NCBI GenBank assembly: GCA_036346155.1
Contig: JARFIY010000046.1
Location: 13,641,501-13,705,500 of the forward strand
Source: Sinelater perroti
Lineage: Eukaryota > Arthropoda > Insecta > Coleoptera > Elateridae
Direction: 5' to 3'
Length of the DNA stretch: 64,000 nucleotides
Under the pieces are notes generated by a model, which worked only from the letters and a program-made list of their open reading frames with translations, did no database searches and was not told the origin of the DNA. Each line of letters starts with the position of its first letter. Position 1 is the first letter of the stretch. The position numbers were made by a program, and so were the translations under genes. Shown in pieces: positions 11,901 to 22,134 of this stretch.

Positions 11901-12985
11901 TTTACGAAAAATGAAATTTTTTTCCAATAGAATGACCATTTGTAAGAAAAACCAAGGCAAGCACTTGGAATATATCATATTCCGTAACTAATGGTGAATT
12001 TTGTGCTTTGCATTTAAATAACAATATTTCAATCATTTTCAAAAACAGCGTTTTTTATAATTTAAAATGACACCTTTTAATGAAATATCATGTTTAAACA
12101 AGACACTATTCGATTTCATTATGCAACTTTTCAAGTAATGAAAATATTAAAGCTTTGAATATTACTCGAAAAATTTTAAATATAGTTTAAACTTTTAAAA
12201 CGGATACAACTCCAAAGAAGAACCGAACTTGACTCGATTCTATCACAACAGCAATAAAGGCGATAACACAAGTTTCAAAAAACTTTAAGGATTATAAAAA
12301 CAGGATAAAATAAAAAAAATTGAAGGTAGTGGCAAAGACATTGCTTGGCTCGATACTACAGAAGGAGGAGTAGTTTGTTTTATCAACCTCACTAGCATCG
12401 AGATCACCGGAAGAGTGAATGCTTTTTGGTCACACGGAAAAGGAACTAGCCTTTAACGTAAATTTTAATCAGTCCAGTTCAAGCCAGATATTAAGCGATT
12501 GGGTAGATTATAGCAATAACATTATTATGGATTATATTATCGGAAGGAACCTACTTTCAAAAATAATTTAAATATTTATTAAAAAATTTACTTAAAAGAA
12601 TTTCCTTACTTGTATTTTTTATTATAAACAGTTTATCAGTTTTTTTGAAAATCTATAAATGTGTTTTTCTGAAGACAACTATTTTGAATTTTACAAAATA
12701 GAAACACAAACTAAAAATTAAAAATAAATACTTTATTTGCATAAAATTAGATTTATTACTTGTATATTAAACGCGGAAGAGATAGTTGGACATTCTGATG
12801 TCTAGAGTGAAATAATTTATAATTAAATTTCTTCTGTAATTATCCTATATGAAACATGTAAATTGAGTGGCGAATCGTTTAGTAGAAAGTATTCTTTAAT
12901 ATTTTCTACTTAAATTTTAAAACCCAGTTCATACAAGAAACAATAGTGAATTGGTAAAGCTTTGTTGGTACGTAAGCAATACTAG
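11901..12985. other. Unassigned AT-rich stretch
   Basis: About 1.1 kb of AT-rich sequence with only short open frames. A slightly more mixed segment at 12320-12490 shows no recognisable motif. I see nothing that supports a gene. Confidence 0.4.
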
Positions 12986-12989
12986 CTCT

Positions 12990-13325
12990 ACTGTATTAGT
13001 TCTCAGACAAGATTGGATAGAATCACCAACAAATGAATAAGGAAAACGATCAAACAAAAATCAATAATTAATAAAGTAAAAAAGATACAACCAAAGTGCT
13101 ACGGTCATTTGCCAAGGATAAACTCTAAGTTAGTGAAAAGAACATGGGGAGTAAAATAAAAAAAGAAGACGATCGAGGAAAAAATGAATACAGCAAATAA
13201 TAGACATGGGAAAAGAAATGGGCAAAACACTAGAGGAGTTGAAGATAAGGGTAACATCCAGGAAGGAGTGTAAGGAATGGGTAAATGAAAGAAAGGACAA
13301 CTAACCCAAATCCGATACTTGAAAA
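12990..13325 (+). mobile_element. LINE 3'-end fragment (C-terminal tail of ORF2)
   Basis: Translated pieces read QTRLDRITNK near 13009, IRKTIKQKSIINKVKKIQ near 13037-13092, then CYGHLPRINSKLVKRTWG near 13100-13155, and finally MGKEMGKTLEELKIRV and KECKEWVNER near 13206-13290. This is the C-terminal tail common to RTE-like and related insect LINEs, where a 'WYGHVxRM' motif precedes a basic GRPRKTW-type segment and a 'W' -rich end. Several frame changes and stops are present. It is a 5'-truncated copy without reverse transcriptase. The tail region 13290-13380 is A/G-rich. Clade assignment is approximate. Confidence 0.6.
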
Positions 13326-13718
13326 GGAAGGGGCAAAAGAAGGAGTATTAGTTTTCTTGGTAGTATTTCTCAAAAAAATATGACCTGGGTTACGCAAATG
13401 ATGGAGTTACAACCGTTGTTATTAGTGATAGTTTTTCTGAATAGCCTGAGTTATTAATCAGCAACTTAAAAGAATTATTAAGTTTATTATAAGTTATATA
13501 TATAATTAAAATTAACTTAACATTCACAAAGTTATGTCAATTTTGACCTATAAATCTTGTTTTGTGACAGGGCACACTAGCGCTACATTCTAACTTTATA
13601 AATAGGTAAAATTCTCAAAAACATTTTAGAATTTACTTTATTTACCTAAAGTAAGCATCAGAAGTCAGTAACATATTTTATAACATATTCAATTATTTCT
13701 AGAAGAGTTAGAAATAGA
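13326..13718. other. Unassigned AT-rich stretch
   Basis: AT-rich spacer with a short TATATATA run near 13496. Nothing else was recognised. Confidence 0.4.
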
Positions 13719-14025
13719 CTATGAAATAAAGTATGTCTCTAACGCCCCGCGTAAGAGCACGGCCTGCGAACTGAGAGGTTAAGGCTCTCATGTGTCCGAC
13801 TTTACTGCCCGGTCGTCGCGCACCATCTCCGATGCAGGGCGATACGGCAAGCACCGCGCCTTAGACGACCGCTATTATTACCCTTTGTTTGAAGTATATG
13901 GAAGTACTCAATTACTTTTAGTGACTGAGTAAGCTACCCGCCAGGCATCAGAGAGGATCGGGAATAAACCCGGGACCGTCAACATCACAGCCCGCCTCTC
14001 AACCACGGGTTTAGGCTATGAAATA
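13719..14025 (-). mobile_element. tRNA-derived SINE, copy A, with 10-bp target-site duplication
   Basis: A GC-rich body at 13729-14015 is bracketed by the exact direct repeat CTATGAAATA (13719-13728 and 14016-14025). Read on the minus strand, the 5' end carries a tRNA-like pol III promoter: GTGGTTGAGAGGC near 14005 as A-box and GGTCCCGGGTTTATTCC (complement of 13961-13977) as B-box. The body matches two further copies in the window (about 22836-23092 and 30782-30990). Conserved inverted repeats lie inside: CGGTCGTC (13810-13817) with GACGACCG (13864-13871), and TGAGAG (13772-13777) with CTCTCA (13785-13790). SINEs are moved by a partner LINE. Copy A is the most complete. Confidence 0.75.
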
Positions 14026-14678
14026 CATGCGTGTAACCACACAACTAATTACTTCAGAAGATAAAATTAAAATATTTTAATGCGGATGAAGTGAATATTT
14101 TAATAGAAGAAGCAATGTAAGGATTGTTTGAGGCTTTTGAATGACGCAAGAAGCAATGATAAATTCTCAAACCTTTCCTAGCTCGTGGGCGACATTCGCT
14201 ATACCCCATTTTTCAGATAGGATTTCCCGACAAAATGTACACTGGGTTGTACAGTACAAATATTCAGCTTCAGTGGATTTGCGATAGCTGTTATGAATTA
14301 TGATTCCTAAAAATCGATTAGCTACTTAAAAAATTAGGCCTTCGATAAAGTGGTTGGAACCTTTAAGTCGTAATTTAAATAAAAATTGTAAAAGCATTGT
14401 AAATATGCAAACTTTAGTCTCAAAATTAGATTGAGATTGGCAGATGCTCATAACCTTACATATATAGCTGATAATGCGCAATACTGTAAAGGTCTCACAT
14501 CCATATCAATTATGCTCCAACGCGTAAAAGTCTGTTTGATGGTAAGATAATTTTAGGATTTCAAAATCTGCATATATTACTATGTCTTGGTAGGCTGTAT
14601 TAAAATACCCGTCTTGTGAGTCATGTTCTCCGAACAGCACTGGATTGAGTAAATTATAAGGAATAATTCGTTTCCATG
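14026..14678. other. Unassigned AT-rich stretch
   Basis: No motif was recognised. This is the pre-insertion DNA between the SINE and the RTE element. Confidence 0.4.
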
Positions 14679-15261
14679 AACTAGTCCTTCTTCTTCTTCT
14701 TTTAGCCTGGTATCGTCCATTTTTGGATATAGGCCTCTCCTAACTCCCTTCATCTTTGTCTGTTTAGTGCACTTTGCATCCATCCAAATCCAGCAGTTCT
14801 CACAATATCGTCTTTCCATCTCATTTGTGGCCGCCCACGTTGTCTTTTTCCTTCCCATGGTCTCCACTGTTGTATGATAGCATTCCATCTACCATCTCTT
14901 TGTCTGGCGTTGTGGCCATTTCAATTGTGCATTATGTGTTGCTACATCTTTAAGTTTCGTGACTCCTCTTATCCAAGCATTTGTTTTCCTGTCGCTTAAT
15001 CGTATATTTAGCATACCTCGCTCGATGGCTCTTTGTGTTTTTATCAGTTTGTTCATATTGATTTTAGTCAGTGTCCAGGTTTGTGAACCATATGTCATCA
15101 TTGGTAAGATACACTGATTAAACACATTGCTTTTTAAGTGTTGCGGTATTTTATTATTTTTTAGTACGCATGGTAGTTTTCCGAAGCCCGCCCAGGATAG
15201 TCTCACTCTTCTAGCAATTTCATCAGTTTGGTGTTCTTTATTCGGTCTTACTACCTGTCCC

Positions 15262-15307
<46 letters not shown>

Positions 15308-15671
15308 TGGAATTTGTTCTATCGTCTTACCATGTACCACTATATTTCTTGTGTCCTTTGTATTTGTCATCATTTTGGTTTTTTCCATATTCATTTTCAG
15401 TCCAACTTTTGCAGATTCGTTTGCTAGTTCTTCGAGCATCATTTTCATTTCGTCGTAATTTTCGCTTATCAGGAGAATGTCATCCGCAAATCTCAGGTGA
15501 CTTAGTTTTCTACCATTTATGTTTATACCTACGTTTTCCCACGATAGATTTTTAAAAACATCTTCCAGTGTCATAGTAAACAATTTTGGAAAGATAACAT
15601 CTCCCAGTCTCACACCTCTTTTAACTTTTATTATGTTCGTATTTTCTTCTAACTGTCCTTAACTAGTCCTT
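14679..15671 (-). mobile_element. 5'-truncated RTE-like LINE, copy 1, with 11-bp target-site duplication
   Basis: The element at 14690-15660 is flanked by exact AACTAGTCCTT repeats (14679-14689 and 15661-15671). Read on the minus strand it begins within the reverse transcriptase (KVKRGVRLGDVIFPKLF near 15600) and continues with LRFADDILLIS (near 15490), carrying the catalytic Asp pair. The YIYLGQ block has been converted to a microsatellite. It then runs through WAGFGKLPCVLKNNKIPQHL, CILPMMTYGSQTWTLTK and the C-terminal tail to a (GAA)n 3' end at 14690-14702. It is closely related to copy 2 at 37965-39241. Endonuclease and fingers are missing, as expected from abortive target-primed reverse transcription. 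Frameshifts are present. Confidence 0.85.
15264..15305. repeat. (AT)21 microsatellite inside the RTE reverse transcriptase
   Basis: An uninterrupted 42-bp AT repeat. On the minus strand it sits exactly where the related copy (38543-38561) encodes EYIYLGQ with only a few TA units. The conserved Leu-Gly-Gln-Val that follows is found in a different frame from the upstream reverse transcriptase, so the expansion shifted the frame. Confidence 0.95.
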
Positions 15672-16235
15672 AAATTTGAAAAAAAGTACTTTGCAGATTT
15701 TTAACTCAAAATAGATTTATTTTACAAAAACAGAGAATTACTTAGTCTGCCATAAAAAGTAATATCATTTAGATGACGAAGATCTCCTTGAATGCAGCTT
15801 TTAATCTTTCTCTTGAAATCGTCTATCACTCAGGCCAATAACTGTTGGTCAGCCATAAGCACTTCTTGTTTTATGGCATCCTTCAAATTCATTTAAACTA
15901 GGGGTTTGTAAATGGACACAAGGCTTTTTAGGTACATACATACCTCTATGACAAGTCAGGATACGTTGGGAGCTATGACGCATCGCAGAAATGTAAAATG
16001 AGGTTTCTAAAGGACATGTTTTGAAGAACTCCCAGTATGTACTGTGACATCGTCCTACTGAAAATAAATATTTCTTATGTTTATTCGTCCGCTTCGTTCT
16101 TTTAAACGTAAAACGTTGTTCAATCAATAAATATAACGTCGTGAATTGATAGTCATTGTTGTGCCATTTTCTGGGAAAAATACTGGACAATAATGCTAAA
16201 AGGGTAACTGCACATCACGTAACAACTAAAAAGTA
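15672..16235. other. Unassigned stretch with a 113-codon minus-strand frame
   Basis: A minus-strand open frame at 15849-16190 encodes 113 residues containing several Cys and His (for example GRCHSTYWEFFKTC and RHSSQRILTCHRGMY). I do not recognise the family. It lies directly downstream of a minus-strand mariner remnant and could be a degraded continuation in another frame, or an unrelated repeat. I do not call it a gene. Confidence 0.3.
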
Positions 16236-16735
16236 GAGGTTTTTTTAAACTATTACTAGGATTTTTAGGAAGCCAACATCGAAGGTTCTGCTTATTTACT
16301 ATTTCATTCGAATAAAAAAGAACTCATTATGATCGTTGCATTTTCATTTGCTGCACAATCACCTGTATTCACACAGTAAGTTCTTTTCACGTTAAGCTCT
16401 TGAATAACTTGCATATTGTATGAATAGATTTTTAAATGGTTCTTGGTGATTCAGAACTTAATCTTAACCCACTTGCATGTCTTCGAGCAGACCTTTCTGA
16501 GTTCCTAGCTATTATTCATCCTGTCCTCACAACGTTTTTCAGCGTTCTCGCGATAAATACAGGACTCAGTCGTTTGATATTCAAAGTATTTGCTGTTCTA
16601 AAATGTTGAACTCTCCTAAGGATTGTGTTGTGACTGGGGACAGTCCCGTGTCGGCCAACATTACAGTCCGAACGAAATAAATACTGCGTTGCTGTGGAAA
16701 CCCACCACTTCAAACAAACTTATTTGGTCTACTGC
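16236..16735 (-). mobile_element. Tc1/mariner-superfamily transposase remnant (N-terminal half)
   Basis: On the minus strand a frame at 16713-16516 begins with MKWWVSTATQYLFRSDCNVG, followed by RHGTVPSHNTILRRVQHFRTANTLN. This matches the DUF4817 helix-turn-helix pattern in which 'RxxVPSxxTILRWVxxFRxTGTV' precedes a basic linker. After a frameshift, weak matches continue towards 16260: LRLSSESPRTI, an IQVIVQQMKMQR stretch, and YSNEIVNKQNLRCW, which corresponds to the block after the first catalytic Asp (FVNKQNxRYW). The catalytic C-terminus is missing. No terminal repeats were found. Confidence 0.65.
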
Positions 16736-16929
16736 ATATGAGGCACCTTCATGTTTATACGTTATCTTAACTATTTAAGGGCAGAGACATTTCTACTATT
16801 ATTATTGTATTGCAAGTAAATATAAAACATAATGTAAATGGCACATGACTTTATACAAAGTCAGTACAACATCTGATGTGCAAAAATTTAATATGTGTGT
16901 TTTGTATACAAATATTTTAAATGGCAAAA

Positions 16930-17530
16930 ATTGCTCTTAGTGAAAGCGCGTGTCTCATTATTGCCGATACATAAACAGCTTTTAAAGTGTCAACTATTGC
17001 ACAGTCAAAATGGCTAAAAGAAGAAAACGCGGCGTGCAAGCACATTTATAAATGAGGCAAGCCTCAGATTGAAATCGCGAATTATGTTACGTGTTCTCAT
17101 TGGGTTTTTCAAAGTGCTATGAAACGTACGACACTAAATTACACGTGAATTAAAAGGCAACAGAACTGCATTAGAAACAGTTGTGGGCCCATCTTATACA
17201 AAGAATTTTAATGACCCCAATATGAGCAGCATCAAATTTCAGTAAGACAATGTGCTCTGCCACAAATCTGCAAACAGCGTGCAGTGGTTTGAAAACAATT
17301 AAGAGCAGTTATTAAGTGACTAAACAAATTTCTAGATCTAAACCCATTGAGTATCTTTGGGGTACACTAAAGTGAAAGATAAGGAAACACACAGGACAAA
17401 GAAACATTCCTATGAAATTCTAGGCAATTAATGGAATATTCTTATTTCGAAAGAGTGTTAGAAACTAGTTAGGCGTTTACTGTCATTAAATCTAAAGATG
17501 TGTAAGAATGGCGTCAAAATAAAGAAAATG
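16930..17530 (+). mobile_element. Tc1-like transposase remnant
   Basis: Plus-strand matches run in Tc1 order. HTH-like remains lie near 17010-17110 (MAKRRKRGVQAHL, then YVTCSHWVFQSAMKRYDTKL). DNVLCHKSANSVQWFENN (about 17250-17302) is the second catalytic Asp block, usually QQDNAPCHTA. LNPIEYLWGTLK (about 17339-17375, with a frame break) is the DLNPIEHLWDELK block that ends with the third catalytic acid, and KIRKHTGQRN follows. Multiple stops make it inactive. It is divergently arranged with the minus-strand mariner fragment at 16.2-16.7 kb, and it belongs to a different lineage from the DUF4817-type remnants. Confidence 0.65.
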
Positions 17531-17830
17531 TTTTAGGTGCTTTAAAATATTTTATCAGCCTTTAATGGCTTAAGAGTGCCCCCTGTTCCCAAAAATGCTA
17601 CCTCGATACCTTGACACGCGGCTAAACTATTTCTAAACCAAGAGGGTCGGTCCTTCGCCCACATGCAAGCAACCGCCGTCTGGAATCGACGGGATCGTCG
17701 CACGTGTGCATTCAAGTGGCAGCGAAATCGACGATCCACGTGGTTTCTGGGCCACTCCTTGTTCAAGCAACCATTAAAAATGCCTACAAATGAACCAGCA
17801 AAATATTGAATACTTAACAATAACTGTTAA
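17531..17830. repeat. GC-rich block with transposon-terminus-like sequence
   Basis: A compositional outlier within AT-rich DNA, with an uninterrupted minus-strand frame of 92 codons that I do not recognise. The bases TTAAGAGTGCCCCCTGTTCCC near 17568-17588, read in reverse, resemble the terminal region of the Tc1/mariner element at 25.5-26.7 kb (AGGGGTGCTTGAAC at 25491 and its inverted counterpart). It may be the end of another deleted copy or a non-autonomous derivative. A second inverted end near 17757-17775 is only suggestive. Confidence 0.3.
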
Positions 17831-18630
17831 CTAGTGAAACAGAACTGGCGTATTTTTTCCAACACGTACAAATGAATTCTAGAGAGTAATTTTATAGGGT
17901 ACTTGATGCTTTTATGTATGAATGCCCTAAACTGCCACAAACATTACTATTAATACAATACTTTAATTTGTTTCTTATGTCTCGTTATTCAACATTATTT
18001 TGACTTACATCGAACACAAATATTGTTCTTTCTTCTTCATTTTTATATGCTTGCTCTCCTAGTCAATACAAAAATTATGTATTATTCTGATATCTGTGTA
18101 AGAAGGATGTTTATACCTATGTTGATTTCCTTAAATAATCTTTTTTTGGATGGTCCAGCTTTTGCTCCATCAATCTGACTAATTCTTTCTACGAGTTATC
18201 AATCACTGTAATTGTTTTTTTTTCTGGCTGTAACCACTATTAAATACATGTTGGAAAAGCAATATTTTTAAAAAATTCTTTGAAATGCTTAACAATCTAT
18301 AATTTTATCAAAATGTAGCATTTTATCCTTTTAAAAGTAAGAAATTTGAGTATATTATCACTTTTTTAAATTTTAAACATGATTCTTTCCTTTTTTTCTT
18401 AATTCTAAAAATGTTTTACAATTTTCGAAGGGTTTTAGCAATTAAGTAAACCCTTGTGAAAATAAAGTGGGGCGATGCCTATCTGAAAATCTGTAACCAG
18501 CTGAATACATTATGGTAAATGCACCGATCTAATTACTACAATTCTGAATAAATATTACCAACGTATATACTTCAGCAGCAGAAAACTCATAAAGCTAGTT
18601 TTTTATCGGACAACCCTCGTACCTGTTGAA
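17831..18630. other. Unassigned AT-rich stretch
   Basis: About 800 bases, strongly AT-rich with T-runs. Nothing was recognised on either strand. Confidence 0.4.
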
Positions 18631-18639
18631 GTGTGTCTT

Positions 18640-19115
18640 AATAATAAGAATTGTGTTTGCAATTAAGCAGAACTTGGAACTACTAACGCAAATAGAATTA
18701 TACGCAACAAAGCGGTGGTTTGGCTTAATAATCAAATATCCTGCAGCGTTGCTTGCAGAAGAGCTTTGGAGTTTTGCGCTCTCAAACGGCAAAAGCTTTC
18801 AGTGGCTGGAAACTTGCGCTTTCATTAATAAGCCGAAATGCATTTCCTCGCAAGCGCGGCTCCACAATTCCATTATCTGCATCCAAAGGAGTTATTTTAA
18901 ATTTTACTGCTTCTGTTTTGCACTCTTTTTCGTACGTTTTATTTTTTTGTTGGTTTACAGTTCAACGAGGCACCGACTAATGTGTTATTCATGTTTTATC
19001 ACAGCGCCGCCAGATTCTGCGCCAGGCAAAACATTTTTAAAATTGCTCGCCGAAACACGTCCTGCGGATACTTGGAGTTTATTTTGCTGCTGAACCAACA
19101 TTTACGCTTTTGGGC
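18640..19115. promoter_or_regulatory. GC-elevated island, candidate conserved noncoding element
   Basis: Composition is more balanced than the flanks, with retained CpGs (CAAGCGCGGC, GCGCCGCC, CTCGCCGAAACACGTCC). An open plus-strand frame at 18626-19093 spans 155 codons, but its predicted protein is a Cys/Phe-rich string with no recognisable domain, and a second frame overlaps it. No transposon motif is present. I read it as probable noncoding host sequence under constraint. An unknown exon cannot be excluded without expression data. Confidence 0.3.
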
Positions 19116-19920
19116 GGTAATTGATTTTTTCCACATTTCTGAATAACGGGGATTACGGTTTGCTCATACTAAATTTTATAATTCAAATATTCAACTATAC
19201 CGTAAAGTTAGGTTATTGGTCAGATATAATTAAGAACGCACCATGAAAAGTGTTATGTGGAACATTACATTTGTTCTGGTTAAGGATGATAGTTATATAT
19301 TTATATATATAATTCATACGTTATTTCAAGGATGAATACAACTACCTGGAAGAATTTATAAAAATGAATTTAGAGTATTCTACGAAGGGTTTTGATAACT
19401 CTAGTCTCTTTGTGATAACTTTATCTTCTATCAAGAAATTAACATCCTTGTGTGAACACACACTAACGCTGAACTAATTTTTTCGTTCCGTCGGAGAAGA
19501 AATCAGACATCTGCTCGTTCAAGTGAAATTTCACTAGTTCTAGTAATATCCTGCTGCTACACACTGTAATTTATCCGTAGCTATCAAGGCCGACCACACC
19601 AATGACAAAAATGACCAATTTTGAAGAAATTATTAGCATCTGCTATTGAAGATTCTTCTAGACGATAAAAAGTCATTTTGACCTAAGTGGCAAATTATAT
19701 GACAATGGGGTATATATATAAATTGAAAATGTAGAGAGGAGAAACGCCTAGAGTTGATATAATACTGATTTATCTAAATACAAAAGTGTAATTGATGGGA
19801 TAATGAGAAAATATTTCTTAGATCTTAAAGGATAAGTCATCACCTGGAGTTTAAAAGGGAGCGATGATGACAAGATGGTAAATGTAGATTGATGTGCTTG
19901 TTACTAGTTTAAATTGGATT
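19116..19920. other. Unassigned stretch
   Basis: AT-rich, with a TATATATTTATATATA run near 19294. Nothing was recognised. Confidence 0.4.
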
Positions 19921-19924
19921 TTGG

Positions 19925-20900
19925 TCTCCAATTTTCTATGTCTAAGACCGCTATGGTTATATCTAATTCTTCACTAATGATCCTCATTAATTAGTCTACA
20001 CATCTCCCACAGGATTTTCCGTTAGAATGTATTTATCACTACTTTCGGTCTTTGTGACAATATTCTTGTCTTATCTCTTATATATAGTTTTAGATCCGTT
20101 TTTTGTGTATATTGTTTGAGTTAAATATAAACAAGTTGTAATATGTTTTGTTTGTGATATTAATCCACCGCTGTCCTTTTTTCATTTCGTTTGGTTTGTT
20201 AAAGAGGTTGGCACCTAAGTATATGAAGTTATTTACAAATTTGAAAATCAGATTTCATTTTGTTAACTTCTGACCTCTTGCTCTATTATTCTTGATTTGT
20301 ATGAGAACCATGTATTTATCCTCATTGGCCAATCTCTGCCGAAGTCTTTTTGAGTTGTACTTATATTTATTTGATGGTGTGCACGCTTCTTCCAAGTTAA
20401 TATCATTAGCATATTTTGCTATTTGGTTGAATTAAAAAAAAAAGCTTTGCATTGATGTCCTCTGTAACATTTTCCACTATATGATCCGGTATTATAATGA
20501 ATAAAAAGTGATCAGTGCATTTACGTGCTTTAGCCCTTGTTTTACTTTGAATAATGTTGTTAATTTTCCGCTATTCTTTACTCCGATTTTGGAGTTTTTT
20601 ATTGTCAAGCGAGTTAGTTCGACTAATTTAACTAAGGTGTTCAAATCCATCATAATGCTGTATAATTTTTCTCTATGGGCTCAATTCTCCAATCATAGTT
20701 GGTTATCATTGTCACAAGGTTTATGTTATATCTTATGCTATCTGCTTTCAATATTTTTCACCGCTAACAATTTATCCTGACTCATTTCGACATAAGTTGG
20801 TGTTTGATTTGTATTAGCTTTTGAATATGTTGATTTGGTTGTATGTATGTTTTCCTGATATTACTCTTGAAATACTTTCGTAAGATTTTTACAATCTCCA
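19925..20900 (-). mobile_element. LINE reverse transcriptase remnant (RTE-like or related)
   Basis: Minus-strand blocks run in order from high to low coordinates. LYSIMMDLNTLVKLVEL and LTIKNSKIGVKNSGKLT (about 20680-20580) precede VKQGLKHVNALITF, which is the 'VxQGDALSxxLFN' block in degraded form. KYANDINLEEA (about 20420-20385) is the catalytic Y-A-D-D block with one Asp changed to Asn. VNNFIYLGANL (about 20245-20210) is the 'FxYLGS' block, followed by TNKTYYNLFIF. Stops are scattered throughout. No 3' end or target duplication was identified. It is a separate, older copy and distinct from the GAA-tailed RTE pair. Confidence 0.6.
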
Positions 20901-21244
20901 TCAAACTAACATTTATGGCGTGCTTTATGCGCATGTGTCTGCTCCCTTGAAATACTCCTACTCTTCTTTGTTTATGTTATTCGTATTTAGTTTAGATTGT
21001 TTCCTATTTTCCTTTGTTTTTGACAGGCTTTTTGTATTATATTTCTCTTTGTCCTGTTTTTTGTTACCTTTCTGCTGCTAATGCAGTTTCTAAACATGCT
21101 CGGAGTCTATAATGACTCTACGATGAGATCTAAAATCCAGAGTCGTCGAGGTAAATTTAGAGTTTTAGTTTGTATTGCGGAAAAGCCAAAATATTGTCTT
21201 ACGCGTATCTCCAATCCCATGGTAGGCAACACAAGTTTTAGCTT
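20901..21244. other. Unassigned stretch
   Basis: T-rich sequence without recognised content. An open frame that begins at 21081 runs into the mariner remnant, but its first 55 residues do not resemble a transposase. Confidence 0.35.
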
Positions 21245-22130
21245 CAAATATTTAACATTATACGATTGCAGACAATATGAACCGAAAGTGCGACTGCAGA
21301 GCTGCTGTATTCGAATATCTTTGCACCAAAAAATTGTCGATAGAAAGCTTTATGGCGTAGCCAAGAAGTACAGGGAATTTGACTATCAGGAGGATAGCCT
21401 TGCTTACAGGGCAACACACAGCAAACAATTTGATTGCAAAATAAGTGATGAATTTGTCCGCGCGTTAAAAGAGAATGTTGATCAGGATCCTAGGCATGAC
21501 TTACCTAGTAAAAGAGATGGACGTGACGAGGTCGACTGTTAGTCTGGCGTCTGTAGCCTACACTACAATTGTTTTGTCCTGAGGAACTGATAACTGTTAA
21601 CTAAGAAAAACAAGGTGAACATAGAAGTTAAAGATTCAAGCATTGTTAACCGACGTCAAGCACAGTTTAGCTTCTTGATATTCTATTTGGACAAAAAGAA
21701 CATCGTCCAAGACAGAACTGCAAATTGCCAAAATAACCATTGTATCTGCAATGATAATTCTGAAACGCCTATTGTCACACATACAAAGTTTTCCGTTTCT
21801 GTGATAGTAATGGGGCTTTTGAGAAACGAACGGAATGTTATAGTGCCCTACTTCTTTGAGGAAGGCTTAAGATAACTGCTGACATTTATATCAACGTGCT
21901 AGAGACAGTTGTCAAGCTCTAGGTAGAGGAGAAGGTCGTTGAGCAAGAGTACGTGTTTTAACAAGACCCCGCTTCAATCCACAACGCAAGGCTATACGGC
22001 AATTTGTATTACCGCTTGTCTTCCAAGTTGTAGCCACCCTCCAGTCACGACTACTACATGTGGGGTGTGGGTAAAGCGAGGGTCAGTATACTTATAGCAA
22101 ACTCTTGGTGCAAACTGTGTTGTTCTATGG
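21245..22130 (+). mobile_element. Mariner-like transposase remnant
   Basis: Most of a transposase can be followed across frameshifts. DEFVRALKENVDQDPRH (about 21449-21500) is the region before the helix-turn-helix. SFVLRN with LLTKKNKVNIEVK (about 21570-21635) resembles the linker. LDKKNIVQDRTANCQN (about 21687-21735) replaces the usual LDEKxFxV with the catalytic acid. PIVTHTKFSVSVIVMG (about 21770-21815) and VPYFFEEGLR (about 21843) follow. Near 21955 TCFNKTPLQS is the decayed second Asp block (FQQDSAPAH), and YYMWGVGKARV (about 22050) is the C-terminal 'DYxVWGxLKARV' block. It is inactive, and no terminal repeats were found. Confidence 0.7.
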
Positions 22131-22134
22131 TTGG

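Noticed and set aside
15228..15555. Open frames encoding long Tyr-Ile runs
   Set aside because: They are translations of the (AT)21 microsatellite on the strand opposite the LINE, not proteins.
18626..19093. 155-codon plus-strand open frame
   Set aside because: No domain, overlapping alternative frame, Cys/Phe-rich string; kept only as a possible conserved noncoding island.
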